This document shows, piece after piece, positions 57,747 through 64,000 of a stretch of 64,000 nucleotides of DNA. This stretch comes from Rhodococcus tibetensis (GTDB lineage Bacteria; Actinomycetota; Actinomycetes; Mycobacteriales; Mycobacteriaceae): assembly GCF_024438035.1 (NCBI RefSeq), contig NZ_JANFQF010000001.1, positions 310,001-374,000 on the forward strand. The letters run 5' to 3'. Every line of letters starts with the position of its first letter. Within the stretch, counting starts at the first letter, position 1. The translations under genes and the position numbers were made by a program. Under the pieces are notes generated by a model. That model saw only the letters and a list, made by a program, of their open reading frames with translations. It had not been told where the DNA came from and did not search any database.

Positions 57747-59783
57747 GTGATCGTGCGTCGCTGGGCGTTTCGACCAGGGATATCGGCAGTCGCGGTAGCA
57801 ATGGCAGTGGGGATCGCTGTTGCGCCGACGGCATCGGCAGACCCGACCGGGGGAGCCGCAGCCGTTCAGTGGCTGGCCGCCGTCGACGCGCCGCCGGCCT
57901 ATCCGGTCGTCGCGATCGACTGGGACGTGCCCATCACGATGAGCGACGGGACGGTGCTGAAGGCCAACGTCTATCGCCCCGCCGACGCGGCAGGCAAACC
58001 GATCGACACCAAGATGCCCGCGGTGCTCAATGTCACGCCGTATACGAAGTTGGTGGGCAATGTCGTCGACTCCGTGCTCGCGGTGCCGGGGCTGGAAGAC
58101 ACTGTCGTCGACCTGGTGAATACCTACAACCTCGCAGGGACGCCGTTCGACGGTATCACCGAGGCCGCGAAAGTGCTGTCCGGAGGCGGCATGCGTGTCT
58201 TCGGCGTCAACCGCGACCTCGTGCAGAACGGGTACACGCAGGTGGTCGTCGATGCTCGGGGCACCGGTTTCTCACAAGGTGAGTGGCAGGCACTCGGCCC
58301 GGTCGAGCAGCGGGATTCCGTCGAGATCATCGACTGGATGAGCAAGCAGAGTTGGTCCGACGGCAGGGTCGGAATGGGTGGTGTGTCCTACTCAGGCATC
58401 AACTCCCTGCAGGCCGCGGGTCATCAGCCGCCTGCCCTGAAGGCGATCTTCCCCACCGAACCGGGAAACGATCTGCTCCGCGACATCGTCGGAACCGGAG
58501 ACGGACTTGGCGTCGGTTTCATGCCCCTCTGGCTCTCGCTGGTCAACGGGCTCAAGTTCGTGCCCGACGTGCAGGCGCTCGCGCAGGGGCGGTTCGATCA
58601 GACCTGGCTCCAGGATCGGCTGCGTGATCCTCTGACGCTGTTCCCAGCCCTTATCGAGGCCATGACCGCGCCCACCGTGAACGACCTGGATCCCGGTACC
58701 TTGCGGGTGGCGCAGGACGGTGAGTTCTACCAGGAGCGCAAAGCCCAGGTGGAGAACATCGAGGTGCCGACGATGCTCTACGGCGCGTGGCACGACATCT
58801 TCGCCAACAGCGAGCCCCGGGTCTACAACGACATCCCCCTGCCGGCGGGCGAGAAGCAGCTGATCATGAGCGACGCCTACCACATCAACTTCGGTGGTGG
58901 GTTCGGGGAGCCGGGGGCGCCGCCGCGCCTCGACGTCCTCGAACGCGCTTGGTACGACAAGTGGTTGAAGAATGCAGACAACGGCATCGACAGGTACGGC
59001 CCCGTCACGCTGTATCAGCAGGGCAACGGATGGACCACTACCGAATCGTTCCCCCGGGCCGGCGTCGACTACCAGCGGATGTACCTGTCGAACGCGCCGA
59101 GCGGCACGGCGGCTCACGCCGCGATCGACGGCAGTCTCGTCGCGGACAAGCCGGCCGACTCCGCCAACCTCACGGTGGCCCCCGGCCTGCGAGCGCTGTG
59201 CTCGCGTGACGGCGCGCAGGGAACCGCAGGAGCCGCCGTCATCTTCGGAACGGCATGCACCAGGGACTCGCGTTTCAACGAGGCTGAAGGCCTCACATTC
59301 ACCAGCGCTCCCGTCACCCGGCCCACCGAGTTGTCGGGGCCCGTCAACCTGCATCTCGAGACGGTGCTCGACGCCACCGACGGTTTCTGGGCGGTCACAC
59401 TCAACGACGTCGCCCCCGACGGTACGTCGACGACCTTGACCAATGGGGCGCTCACCGCGTCGATGCGTGCGGTGGACGATTCGCAGAGCACGAAGTCGCC
59501 GAACGGTGATTACACCGAACCTCATCACTACCTGACGGTGGCAACCCGCCAGCCCCTCGTGCCCGGGGAGGTCACACCCGTGGACATCAACTTCGTGCCC
59601 ACCGATGCTGTCTTGGCGCCCGGACACCGGCTGCGGGTCGACGTGTACGCGAGCAGCATTCCACGGTATCTGCCGCTCGGGCCGATGCTCGCGGACAGCC
59701 AGTTGAAACCGCAGCACGTCCGGTTGTCGTCGGACAGGCCGAGTTTCGTCAACCTTCCGCTGGTCGGAGCGACGGCGTGGTGA
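57747..59783 (+). CDS. Secreted CocE/NonD-family X-prolyl-peptidase-like hydrolase
   Basis: 678 residues. Signal peptide IVRRWAFRPGISAVAVAMAV, cleaved near ASA-DP. The alpha/beta-hydrolase domain has the nucleophile Ser in GMGGVSYSGINSLQA, and the preceding VVVDARGTGFSQGEWQ oxyanion block is typical of cocaine esterase/S15 peptidases. The catalytic Asp and His are expected near YGAWHDIF and DAYHINFGG. The C-terminal third is the S15-type jelly-roll (X-Pro dipeptidyl-peptidase C). Start GTG 57747. The natural ester or peptide substrate is unknown. Confidence 0.88.
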   Translation: MIVRRWAFRPGISAVAVAMAVGIAVAPTASADPTGGAAAVQWLAAVDAPPAYPVVAIDWDVPITMSDGTVLKANVYRPADAAGKPIDTKMPAVLNVTPYTKLVGNVVDSVLAVPGLEDTVVDLVNTYNLAGTPFDGITEAAKVLSGGGMRVFGVNRDLVQNGYTQVVVDARGTGFSQGEWQALGPVEQRDSVEIIDWMSKQSWSDGRVGMGGVSYSGINSLQAAGHQPPALKAIFPTEPGNDLLRDIVGTGDGLGVGFMPLWLSLVNGLKFVPDVQALAQGRFDQTWLQDRLRDPLTLFPALIEAMTAPTVNDLDPGTLRVAQDGEFYQERKAQVENIEVPTMLYGAWHDIFANSEPRVYNDIPLPAGEKQLIMSDAYHINFGGGFGEPGAPPRLDVLERAWYDKWLKNADNGIDRYGPVTLYQQGNGWTTTESFPRAGVDYQRMYLSNAPSGTAAHAAIDGSLVADKPADSANLTVAPGLRALCSRDGAQGTAGAAVIFGTACTRDSRFNEAEGLTFTSAPVTRPTELSGPVNLHLETVLDATDGFWAVTLNDVAPDGTSTTLTNGALTASMRAVDDSQSTKSPNGDYTEPHHYLTVATRQPLVPGEVTPVDINFVPTDAVLAPGHRLRVDVYASSIPRYLPLGPMLADSQLKPQHVRLSSDRPSFVNLPLVGATAW

Positions 59784-59823
59784 CGGGTTTCCGTCGCGTC
59801 CCGACATCCGTAGGGTTGCCCTC

Positions 59824-60702
59824 ATGACCAAGTGGACAGCAGCGGACATCGCGGATCAGCAGGGCCGGACGTTCGTCGTCACGGGTGCCAACAGTGGATT
59901 GGGGGAGGTGGCTGCGCGCGCACTCGCCAAGGCGGGCGCTCACGTCGTCCTCGCCTGCCGCGACACCACAAAAGGTGACGCGGTCGCGCGCACCATCGGT
60001 GACAATGCCGAGGTTCGCCGGCTCGACCTCGCCGACCTGGCTTCGGTTCGGGACTTCGCCGGCGGCATCGATTCGGTCGACGTGCTGGTGAACAACGCCG
60101 GTGTGATGGCCGTTCCACAACGCAAAACTGCCGATGGCTTCGAAATGCAGATCGGCACAAACCATCTCGGCCACTTTGCGCTCACGGGCCTACTCCTCGG
60201 CAAGATCACCGACCGGGTTGTCACGATGTCGAGCGCGGCACATCAGATGGGATCCATCGACCTCGACGATTTCAATTGGGAGAACCGCAAGTACAACCGG
60301 TGGAGCGCGTACGGACAGTCGAAACTCGCGAATCTTCTGTTCACCTACGAGTTGCAGCGCAGGTTGGCCGCGGCGGGGTCACCGGTCAAGGCAGTGGCCG
60401 CACATCCGGGGTACGCATCGACCAATCTGCAGGCGCACACCGAGTCGATTCAGGACAAGCTGATGGCCGTCGGCAACCGGATCTTTGCGCAGTCGGCGGA
60501 GATGGGGGCACTGCCGATGCTGTACGCGGCCACCGCTCCCGGGGTGGCAGGCGGGAGTTACCTCGGGCCGGACGGGTTGTTCGAGCAGCGTGGCCACCCC
60601 AAGGTGGTCGGGTCCAGCAAGAAATCGCGGGACGAGAACACCGCGCGCGCCCTGTGGTCGTTGTCCGAGAACCTGACGGGCGTCGAGTACACATTCGGGT
60701 GA
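59824..60702 (+). CDS. Short-chain dehydrogenase (retinol-dehydrogenase-like)
   Basis: 292 residues. The cofactor motif is TGANSGLGEVAARALAKAGAHVVLACRD, then VLVNNAGVMAVPQ, catalytic Ser in VTMSSAAHQMG and the Tyr-x-x-x-Lys as YGQSKLANLLF. Arg after the Rossmann strand (ACRD) suggests NADP. Family members act on long-chain or retinoid-like alcohols/ketones, with no sure substrate. ATG 59824. It converges with ohr. Confidence 0.88.
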   Translation: MTKWTAADIADQQGRTFVVTGANSGLGEVAARALAKAGAHVVLACRDTTKGDAVARTIGDNAEVRRLDLADLASVRDFAGGIDSVDVLVNNAGVMAVPQRKTADGFEMQIGTNHLGHFALTGLLLGKITDRVVTMSSAAHQMGSIDLDDFNWENRKYNRWSAYGQSKLANLLFTYELQRRLAAAGSPVKAVAAHPGYASTNLQAHTESIQDKLMAVGNRIFAQSAEMGALPMLYAATAPGVAGGSYLGPDGLFEQRGHPKVVGSSKKSRDENTARALWSLSENLTGVEYTFG

Positions 60703-60721
60703 CCGACGCCCGCCGGGAGGT

Positions 60722-61144
60722 CTAGTCCTCGGTGACTTCGAGGGTAACCTCGACGTTTCCCCGAGTCGCGTTGGAATACGGGCAGACCTGGTGTGCCTTC
60801 TCCGTCAGGTCGAGGGCCTCGTCCCGAGAGAGATGGGGAAGCGAGACCTCGAGGGTGACCGCGAGACCGAAACCGCCGCCGTCTGCCGAGCCGATTCCGA
60901 CGCGTGCACCGACCGCCGAGTCGGTGACGTCGGCCTTGGCTTGGCGGGCCACCAGCTGCAGGGCGGAGTGGAAGCACGCGGCGTAGCCTGCGGCGAACAA
61001 CTGCTCGGGGTTGGTGCCATTGCCCGATCCACCCATCTCGACCGGGATGGCGAGGTCGAAGTCGAGTCGGCCGTCCGAGGTGCGGGCGTGGCCGTTGCGG
61101 CCTTCTCCGGTGGCGAGGGCTTCTGCGGTGTAGAGAATCTGCAC
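60722..61144 (-). CDS. ohr: Organic hydroperoxide resistance protein (peroxiredoxin) Ohr
   Basis: 140 residues, OsmC/Ohr fold. The two redox cysteines are in YAACFHSALQLVA (peroxidatic) and VCPYSNATRGNVEV (resolving), the correct Ohr spacing. It reduces lipid and alkyl hydroperoxides, usually with lipoylated proteins as donors. It is followed upstream by the gene for OhrR, four bases away on the same strand, so both are co-regulated. Confidence 0.95.
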   Translation of the reverse strand: MQILYTAEALATGEGRNGHARTSDGRLDFDLAIPVEMGGSGNGTNPEQLFAAGYAACFHSALQLVARQAKADVTDSAVGARVGIGSADGGGFGLAVTLEVSLPHLSRDEALDLTEKAHQVCPYSNATRGNVEVTLEVTED

Positions 61145-61148
61145 AGGA

Positions 61149-61607
61149 TTACTTCCTTTTCGTGGGTTCGGTGGCGGTGTACTGGTGTAGCGATTCGGTG
61201 AGACGACTCAAGGTGTCCCGGAGGGCTACGAGTTCGTCGACATCCATACCCGTCGAGCGCGCCAGTGCGGCCGGAATGCCGACGGCAGAATGCCGAAGCT
61301 CGTCCCCGGCCTCGGTGAGGTGGATACCGACCCGCCGCTCGTCGGCCGAGTCGCGACGACGCTCGACCAACCCGAGCGATTCGAGCCTCTTGAGTAGTGG
61401 TGACACGGTGCCGGTATCGAGATCCAGGGCGTCGCAGATGTCGCGAACGCCGCGGCCGTCCCGTTCCCACAGCACCAAGAGAACCAGGTATTGCGGGTAC
61501 GTCACGCCCAACTTCTCGAGCATCGACCGGTAGGTGGCTGTCATGGCTCGGGAAGCCGAGTAGAGAGCGAAGCACACCTGGTGGTCGAGGGCGAGAGCGT
61601 TGGTCAC
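61149..61607 (-). CDS. ohrR: MarR-family organic-peroxide sensor OhrR
   Basis: 152 residues. The sensing Cys is in LDHQVCFALYSASRA, near residue 12, the hallmark of OhrR. The winged helix covers TYPQYLVLLVLWERDGRGVRDICDALDLDTGTVSPLLKRLESLGLVERRR. Oxidation releases ohr expression. The start was set at GTG 61607 (TNALALDHQVC); ATG 61625 is possible. An ATTGC-CC-GCAAT palindrome lies just upstream. Confidence 0.92.
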   Translation of the reverse strand: MTNALALDHQVCFALYSASRAMTATYRSMLEKLGVTYPQYLVLLVLWERDGRGVRDICDALDLDTGTVSPLLKRLESLGLVERRRDSADERRVGIHLTEAGDELRHSAVGIPAALARSTGMDVDELVALRDTLSRLTESLHQYTATEPTKRK

Positions 61608-61631
61608 GACAGAATGATTGCACACAACTTA

Positions 61632-61643
61632 ATTGCCCGCAAT
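61632..61643. promoter_or_regulatory. Probable OhrR operator ATTGC-N2-GCAAT
   Basis: Perfect inverted repeat 25 bases upstream of the ohrR start, flanked by a second ATTGC half (61617-61621). It is in the right place for self-repression of ohrR-ohr. Confidence 0.5.
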
Positions 61644-61696
61644 AAGGACGTGCACCGCTTTTCCTGTTTGCGGGAGCGCTTAGACTGTCGCCAGTG

Positions 61697-61778
61697 ACAC
61701 GGGGTGCTGCCCGGCGGAAGGTTGGGCGGCTGAGAACACACCCGTCGAACCTGAACTAGGTAGTGCTAGCGAAGGGAT
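61697..61778 (+). ncRNA. TPP (thiamin pyrophosphate) riboswitch
   Basis: The conserved THI element is complete: CACGGGGTGC at the 5' side, CTGAGA at 61730-61735, ACCC then GAACCTGA at 61747-61754, and GCTAGCGAAGGGA at the 3' side. CTGAGA binds the pyrimidine and the GAACCTGA/GCG-AAGGGA side the pyrophosphate in this class. Two perfect seven-base hairpins follow (61786-61807 and 61807-61830), the second immediately before the ribosome site. This suggests translational control of the SDR gene. Confidence 0.92.
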
Positions 61779-61806
61779 GTCGCGCCGACCGCTGCTGCAT
61801 GCGGTC

Positions 61807-61830
61807 GTCCGGCGTTTCTCGCGGCCGGAC
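61807..61830 (+). promoter_or_regulatory. Expression-platform hairpin before the SDR ribosome site
   Basis: GTCCGGC / GCCGGAC stem abutting GAAAGG (61831-61836) and the ATG at 61843. It shares one base with the preceding CGACCGC / GCGGTCG stem, so alternative pairing could cover or expose the ribosome site. Confidence 0.45.
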
Positions 61831-61842
61831 GAAAGGCGTGCA

Positions 61843-62607
61843 ATGCAGATCGACAAGCAGATCGTTCTCGTGACCGGGGGTGGACGGGGCCTCGGTTCCG
61901 CCATCGTGCGCTCGTTCGCGGAGCAAGGTGCGCGGGTGGTGGTGAACTATCGTCGTAGCCGGGACGCGGCCGAAAACCTTGCGGCGGGGTTGGGTGACGG
62001 GCAGGCCATCGCGCTCGAGGCCGATGTCACAGACCGCGACCAGGTGGACGCCCTGTTCGCCGCGGCGGCTGACCACTTCGGCTCACCGCTCACCACGGTC
62101 GTCAACAACGCGCTCGCCGATTTCTCCTTCAACGGCGACGCCCGCGACAAGGCCGACGCCATCGCATGGGACGCCTTCGACGCGCAGCTGCGGGGGAGCG
62201 TCAAGGCCACCCTGAACACCACGCAGGCCGCGCTACCGGGCATGCGCTCGCTCGGTTTCGGCCGCATCGTCAACATCGGCACCAACCTGTTCCAGAACCC
62301 CGTGGTTCCCTACCACGATTACACGGCGGCCAAGGCTGCAGCACTGTCACTGACCCGCACGCTCGCCGCCGATCTGGGCGCCGACGGCATCACGGTGAAC
62401 ATGGTGTCGGGCGGGTTGCTGCGCACCACGGATGCGAGCGCCGCCACTCCGGACGAGGTGTTCGATCTCATCGCGGCGAGCACACCCCTGCAACGCGTCA
62501 CCACGCCGGAGGAGTTCGCCGATGCGGTGCTGTTCTTCGCGTCCCCGTGGTCGCGTTCGGTGACCGGCCAGAATCTCGTCGTCGACGGGGGATTGGTCAA
62601 AGACTGA
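61843..62607 (+). CDS. TPP-riboswitch-controlled short-chain dehydrogenase
   Basis: 254 residues. The cofactor motif is VTGGGRGLGSAIVRSF, the NNAG position is NNALADFSF, and the catalytic Tyr/Lys are in YHDYTAAKAAALSL with upstream Ser-equivalent INIGTNLF-like NIGTNL. It is close to 3-oxoacyl-ACP reductase-type SDRs. The start is ATG 61843, behind GAAAGG; an in-frame ATG at 61777 overlaps the end of the riboswitch and is unlikely. Its stop overlaps the start of the monooxygenase gene (TGATG), so the pair is made together. Control by TPP implies a role linked to thiamin or its breakdown. Confidence 0.85.
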   Translation: MQIDKQIVLVTGGGRGLGSAIVRSFAEQGARVVVNYRRSRDAAENLAAGLGDGQAIALEADVTDRDQVDALFAAAADHFGSPLTTVVNNALADFSFNGDARDKADAIAWDAFDAQLRGSVKATLNTTQAALPGMRSLGFGRIVNIGTNLFQNPVVPYHDYTAAKAAALSLTRTLAADLGADGITVNMVSGGLLRTTDASAATPDEVFDLIAASTPLQRVTTPEEFADAVLFFASPWSRSVTGQNLVVDGGLVKD

Positions 62608-63905
62608 TGACATCACGTAAGCAACTGCACCTCAACGCGTTTCTGTTCGCGTGCGGACATCACGGCGCGGCCTGGCGGCATCCGGCGTCGCAGGTGGAAC
62701 GGCTTGCCGACATCACCTATTACGAAGAGTTGGCGCAGACCGCAGAACGCGGCTGCCTCGACGCGGTCTTCTTCGCAGACGGGCATTCGGTACGCGATCC
62801 TGCCGCCGGGGGGATGTGGTTCCTCGAACCGCTGACGGCGTTGTCCGCAATGGCCCGGGCGACGGAGCGAATCGGTTTGGTCACCACCGTGTCCAGCACC
62901 TTCTACACGCCGTTCCATGCCGCCCGGATGCTGGCGTCACTCGACCACATCAGTGGCGGCCGAGCGGGGTGGAACGTCGTGACCTCCATGTTCGACGCGG
63001 AGGCCCGCAACCACGGACTCGAGGAAATGCCACCGCACGACGAGCGCTACTCGCGCGCCGCCGAGTTCGTGGATGTGGCTCTCGCACTCTGGGATTCGTG
63101 GGATGCGGACGCGCTGGTCCTCGAGCGGGACGGGGTGTTCGCCGACCCGGCGAAGATCGCACCGATCCATCACCGTGGCAAGCATTTTCTGGTGGACGGC
63201 CCGCTGACCGTGCCGCGGTCGCCGCAGGGACGTCCCGTGCTGTTCCAGGCCGGTGCCTCCGAGCAGGGACGCGACCTGGCCGCCCGCTGCGCCGAAGGAA
63301 TCTATGCCGTTGCCTACGACCTCGAGTCCGCTCAGAGCTATTACGGAGACGTCAAGCGGCGTATCCGGGCCGCGGGCCGCGACGCCGACGCCGTGACAGT
63401 GATGCCCGGTCTTGTCACCTACGTCGGATCGACCACCGAGGAGGCGTACCGGAAGAAGGCCGAACTCGATGCGCTGCTGCCCGTCGAGCAGTCGATCGCG
63501 CAACTGTCCCTGTTCACACACCAGGACTGCAGCACGTGGGAACTGGACGCGCCCGTTCCCGCTCTGCCCCCGCTGTCGGAATTTACCGGACCGCAGGGCC
63601 GCTACGACACCATTCTGCGCATCATCGAGAAGGATCGGCCGACTGTCCGCGCGCTGCTGGGCACCCTGGCCGCCGGCGGTGGGCACTGCACGATGATCGG
63701 CACCCCGGAGTCGATCGCGGACGACATCGAACGGTGGTTCCACGCCGACGGCGCCGACGGCTTCAACCTGATGCCGCCGATGTATCCGGACTCTCTGACC
63801 GAGTTCGTCGACGAGGTTGTTCCCGTACTGCAGAAGCGTGGGCTGTTCCGGACGGAGTACGAGACCGCAACGCTGCGGGAGCATCTGTCGTCGCCACCAC
63901 AATGA
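62607..63905 (+). CDS. NtaA/SnaA/SoxA-type FMN-dependent monooxygenase
   Basis: 432 residues, bacterial-luciferase-like fold. It opens KQLHLNAFLFACGHHGAAWRHP and contains TTVSSTFYTPFHAARMLASLDHISGGRAGWNVVTS, characteristic of the nitrilotriacetate/dibenzothiophene-sulfone/pristinamycin monooxygenase group, then RSPQGRPVLFQAGASEQGRDLAAR and the GGGHCTMIGTPESIADDIERWF end. These enzymes use reduced FMN and oxygen to open C-N or C-S bonds in heterocycles and organosulfur compounds. It is coupled to the SDR gene under the TPP riboswitch. Substrate unknown; a thiamin-derived heterocycle is a reasonable guess. Confidence 0.88.
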   Translation: MTSRKQLHLNAFLFACGHHGAAWRHPASQVERLADITYYEELAQTAERGCLDAVFFADGHSVRDPAAGGMWFLEPLTALSAMARATERIGLVTTVSSTFYTPFHAARMLASLDHISGGRAGWNVVTSMFDAEARNHGLEEMPPHDERYSRAAEFVDVALALWDSWDADALVLERDGVFADPAKIAPIHHRGKHFLVDGPLTVPRSPQGRPVLFQAGASEQGRDLAARCAEGIYAVAYDLESAQSYYGDVKRRIRAAGRDADAVTVMPGLVTYVGSTTEEAYRKKAELDALLPVEQSIAQLSLFTHQDCSTWELDAPVPALPPLSEFTGPQGRYDTILRIIEKDRPTVRALLGTLAAGGGHCTMIGTPESIADDIERWFHADGADGFNLMPPMYPDSLTEFVDEVVPVLQKRGLFRTEYETATLREHLSSPPQ

Positions 63906-64000
63906 ACACAACCTTCTCTACGTCCGTAACAGTGACTGTGAGCGCCCGCTCGATCAACACTTGCTGTTGTCGCGATCACACTGCGGCTTTCGAAGTGCGG
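63902..64000 (+). CDS. Overlapping reading frame with Cys-Cys-Cys (partial)
   Basis: ATG 63902 overlaps the monooxygenase stop (ATGA) and stays open to the window end: 33 codons including SARSINTCCCRDHTAAFEVR. Internal GTG codons at 63932 and 63938 are also possible starts. The cysteine run resembles the poly-cysteine leader peptides that precede sulfur genes in this lineage, but the frame has no stop in view, so it could also be the start of a normal protein. Confidence 0.3.
   Translation, partial: MNTTFSTSVTVTVSARSINTCCCRDHTAAFEVR

Noticed and set aside
1..64000. CRISPR arrays, insertion sequences, prophage
   Set aside because: No regularly spaced repeats, transposase or phage structural genes were found on reading either strand.

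Overview
The window is high-GC actinobacterial DNA, most likely from a Rhodococcus or a close mycolic-acid-containing relative (Mycobacteriales). Reasons: mycothiol synthase (mshD), a DesA-type acyl-ACP desaturase, a PurSQL-type FGAM synthase, cytochrome bd with cydDC, many GTG starts, leaderless-style promoters, and a gene order from purL to desA that, from memory, follows the M. tuberculosis Rv0803-Rv0824c segment (purL, sterol-carrier-like, purF, purM, DUF3073, YgfZ, aminodeoxychorismate lyase, nitrobindin, sseC, cysA2, thiX, lmeA-like, glnR, mshD, pst/phoU, LCP, dus, desA). I see no insertion sequence, prophage or CRISPR array.

Layout. 0-5.2 kb: end of a dctA-like transporter, glutathione peroxidase, DUF2334 protein, metallo-beta-lactamase-fold hydrolase, purS-purQ, an ANTAR-domain protein with two small downstream genes, and a HemK-like methyltransferase. 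5.4-10.7 kb: malQ, a deletion scar joining halves of a TetR gene and a macrolide-type glycosyltransferase gene, small genes, a VOC protein, an M18 aminopeptidase. 10.8-19.2 kb: purL, two membrane proteins, a sterol-carrier-like gene, a decayed cyclopropane-fatty-acid-synthase 5' end, purF, purM. 19.2-23.3 kb: DUF3073, asparaginase, MOSC, ygfZ and ADC lyase. 23.4-29.4 kb: cydABDC with a structured leader. 29.6-36.1 kb: nitrobindin with an overlapping 32-aa membrane protein, secreted cutinase-like hydrolase, and a sulfur operon (DUF4395, sulfurtransferase, sseC) headed by a poly-cysteine leader peptide, then thiX, a DUF2993 protein and glnR. 36-42 kb: mshD, pstSCAB and phoU, with PHO boxes before pstS and phoU. 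42-49.8 kb: LCP ligase, dus, desA with twin palindromes, a membrane protein, and an alcohol dehydrogenase/DUF4334 pair under a divergent TetR. 49.8-51.4 kb: four tRNA genes (Lys; Glu, Asp, Phe) and a gamma-butyrolactone-receptor-like regulator. 51.5-64 kb: KstR-like regulator, LPG-synthase-like membrane protein, atypical SDR, VIT transporter, tandem Usp, Rpf-like protein, RluA-like pseudouridine synthase, secreted CocE/NonD hydrolase, SDR, ohr/ohrR, and a TPP riboswitch controlling an SDR plus an NtaA/SnaA-type flavin monooxygenase.

How genes work together: purS/Q/L/F/M cover early purine synthesis; cydABDC is one respiratory module in which CydDC supports assembly of the bd oxidase; pstSCAB/phoU form the phosphate-scavenging module; the sulfur operon is probably cysteine-attenuated; ohr and ohrR form a peroxide-sensing pair.

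The least familiar system is at the right edge. A well-formed TPP riboswitch precedes a short-chain dehydrogenase and an FMN-dependent monooxygenase, neither of which belongs to known thiamin biosynthesis. A third overlapping open frame containing Cys-Cys-Cys runs off the window. The other notable points are two gene remnants whose original families can be identified and several unassigned operator-like repeats.
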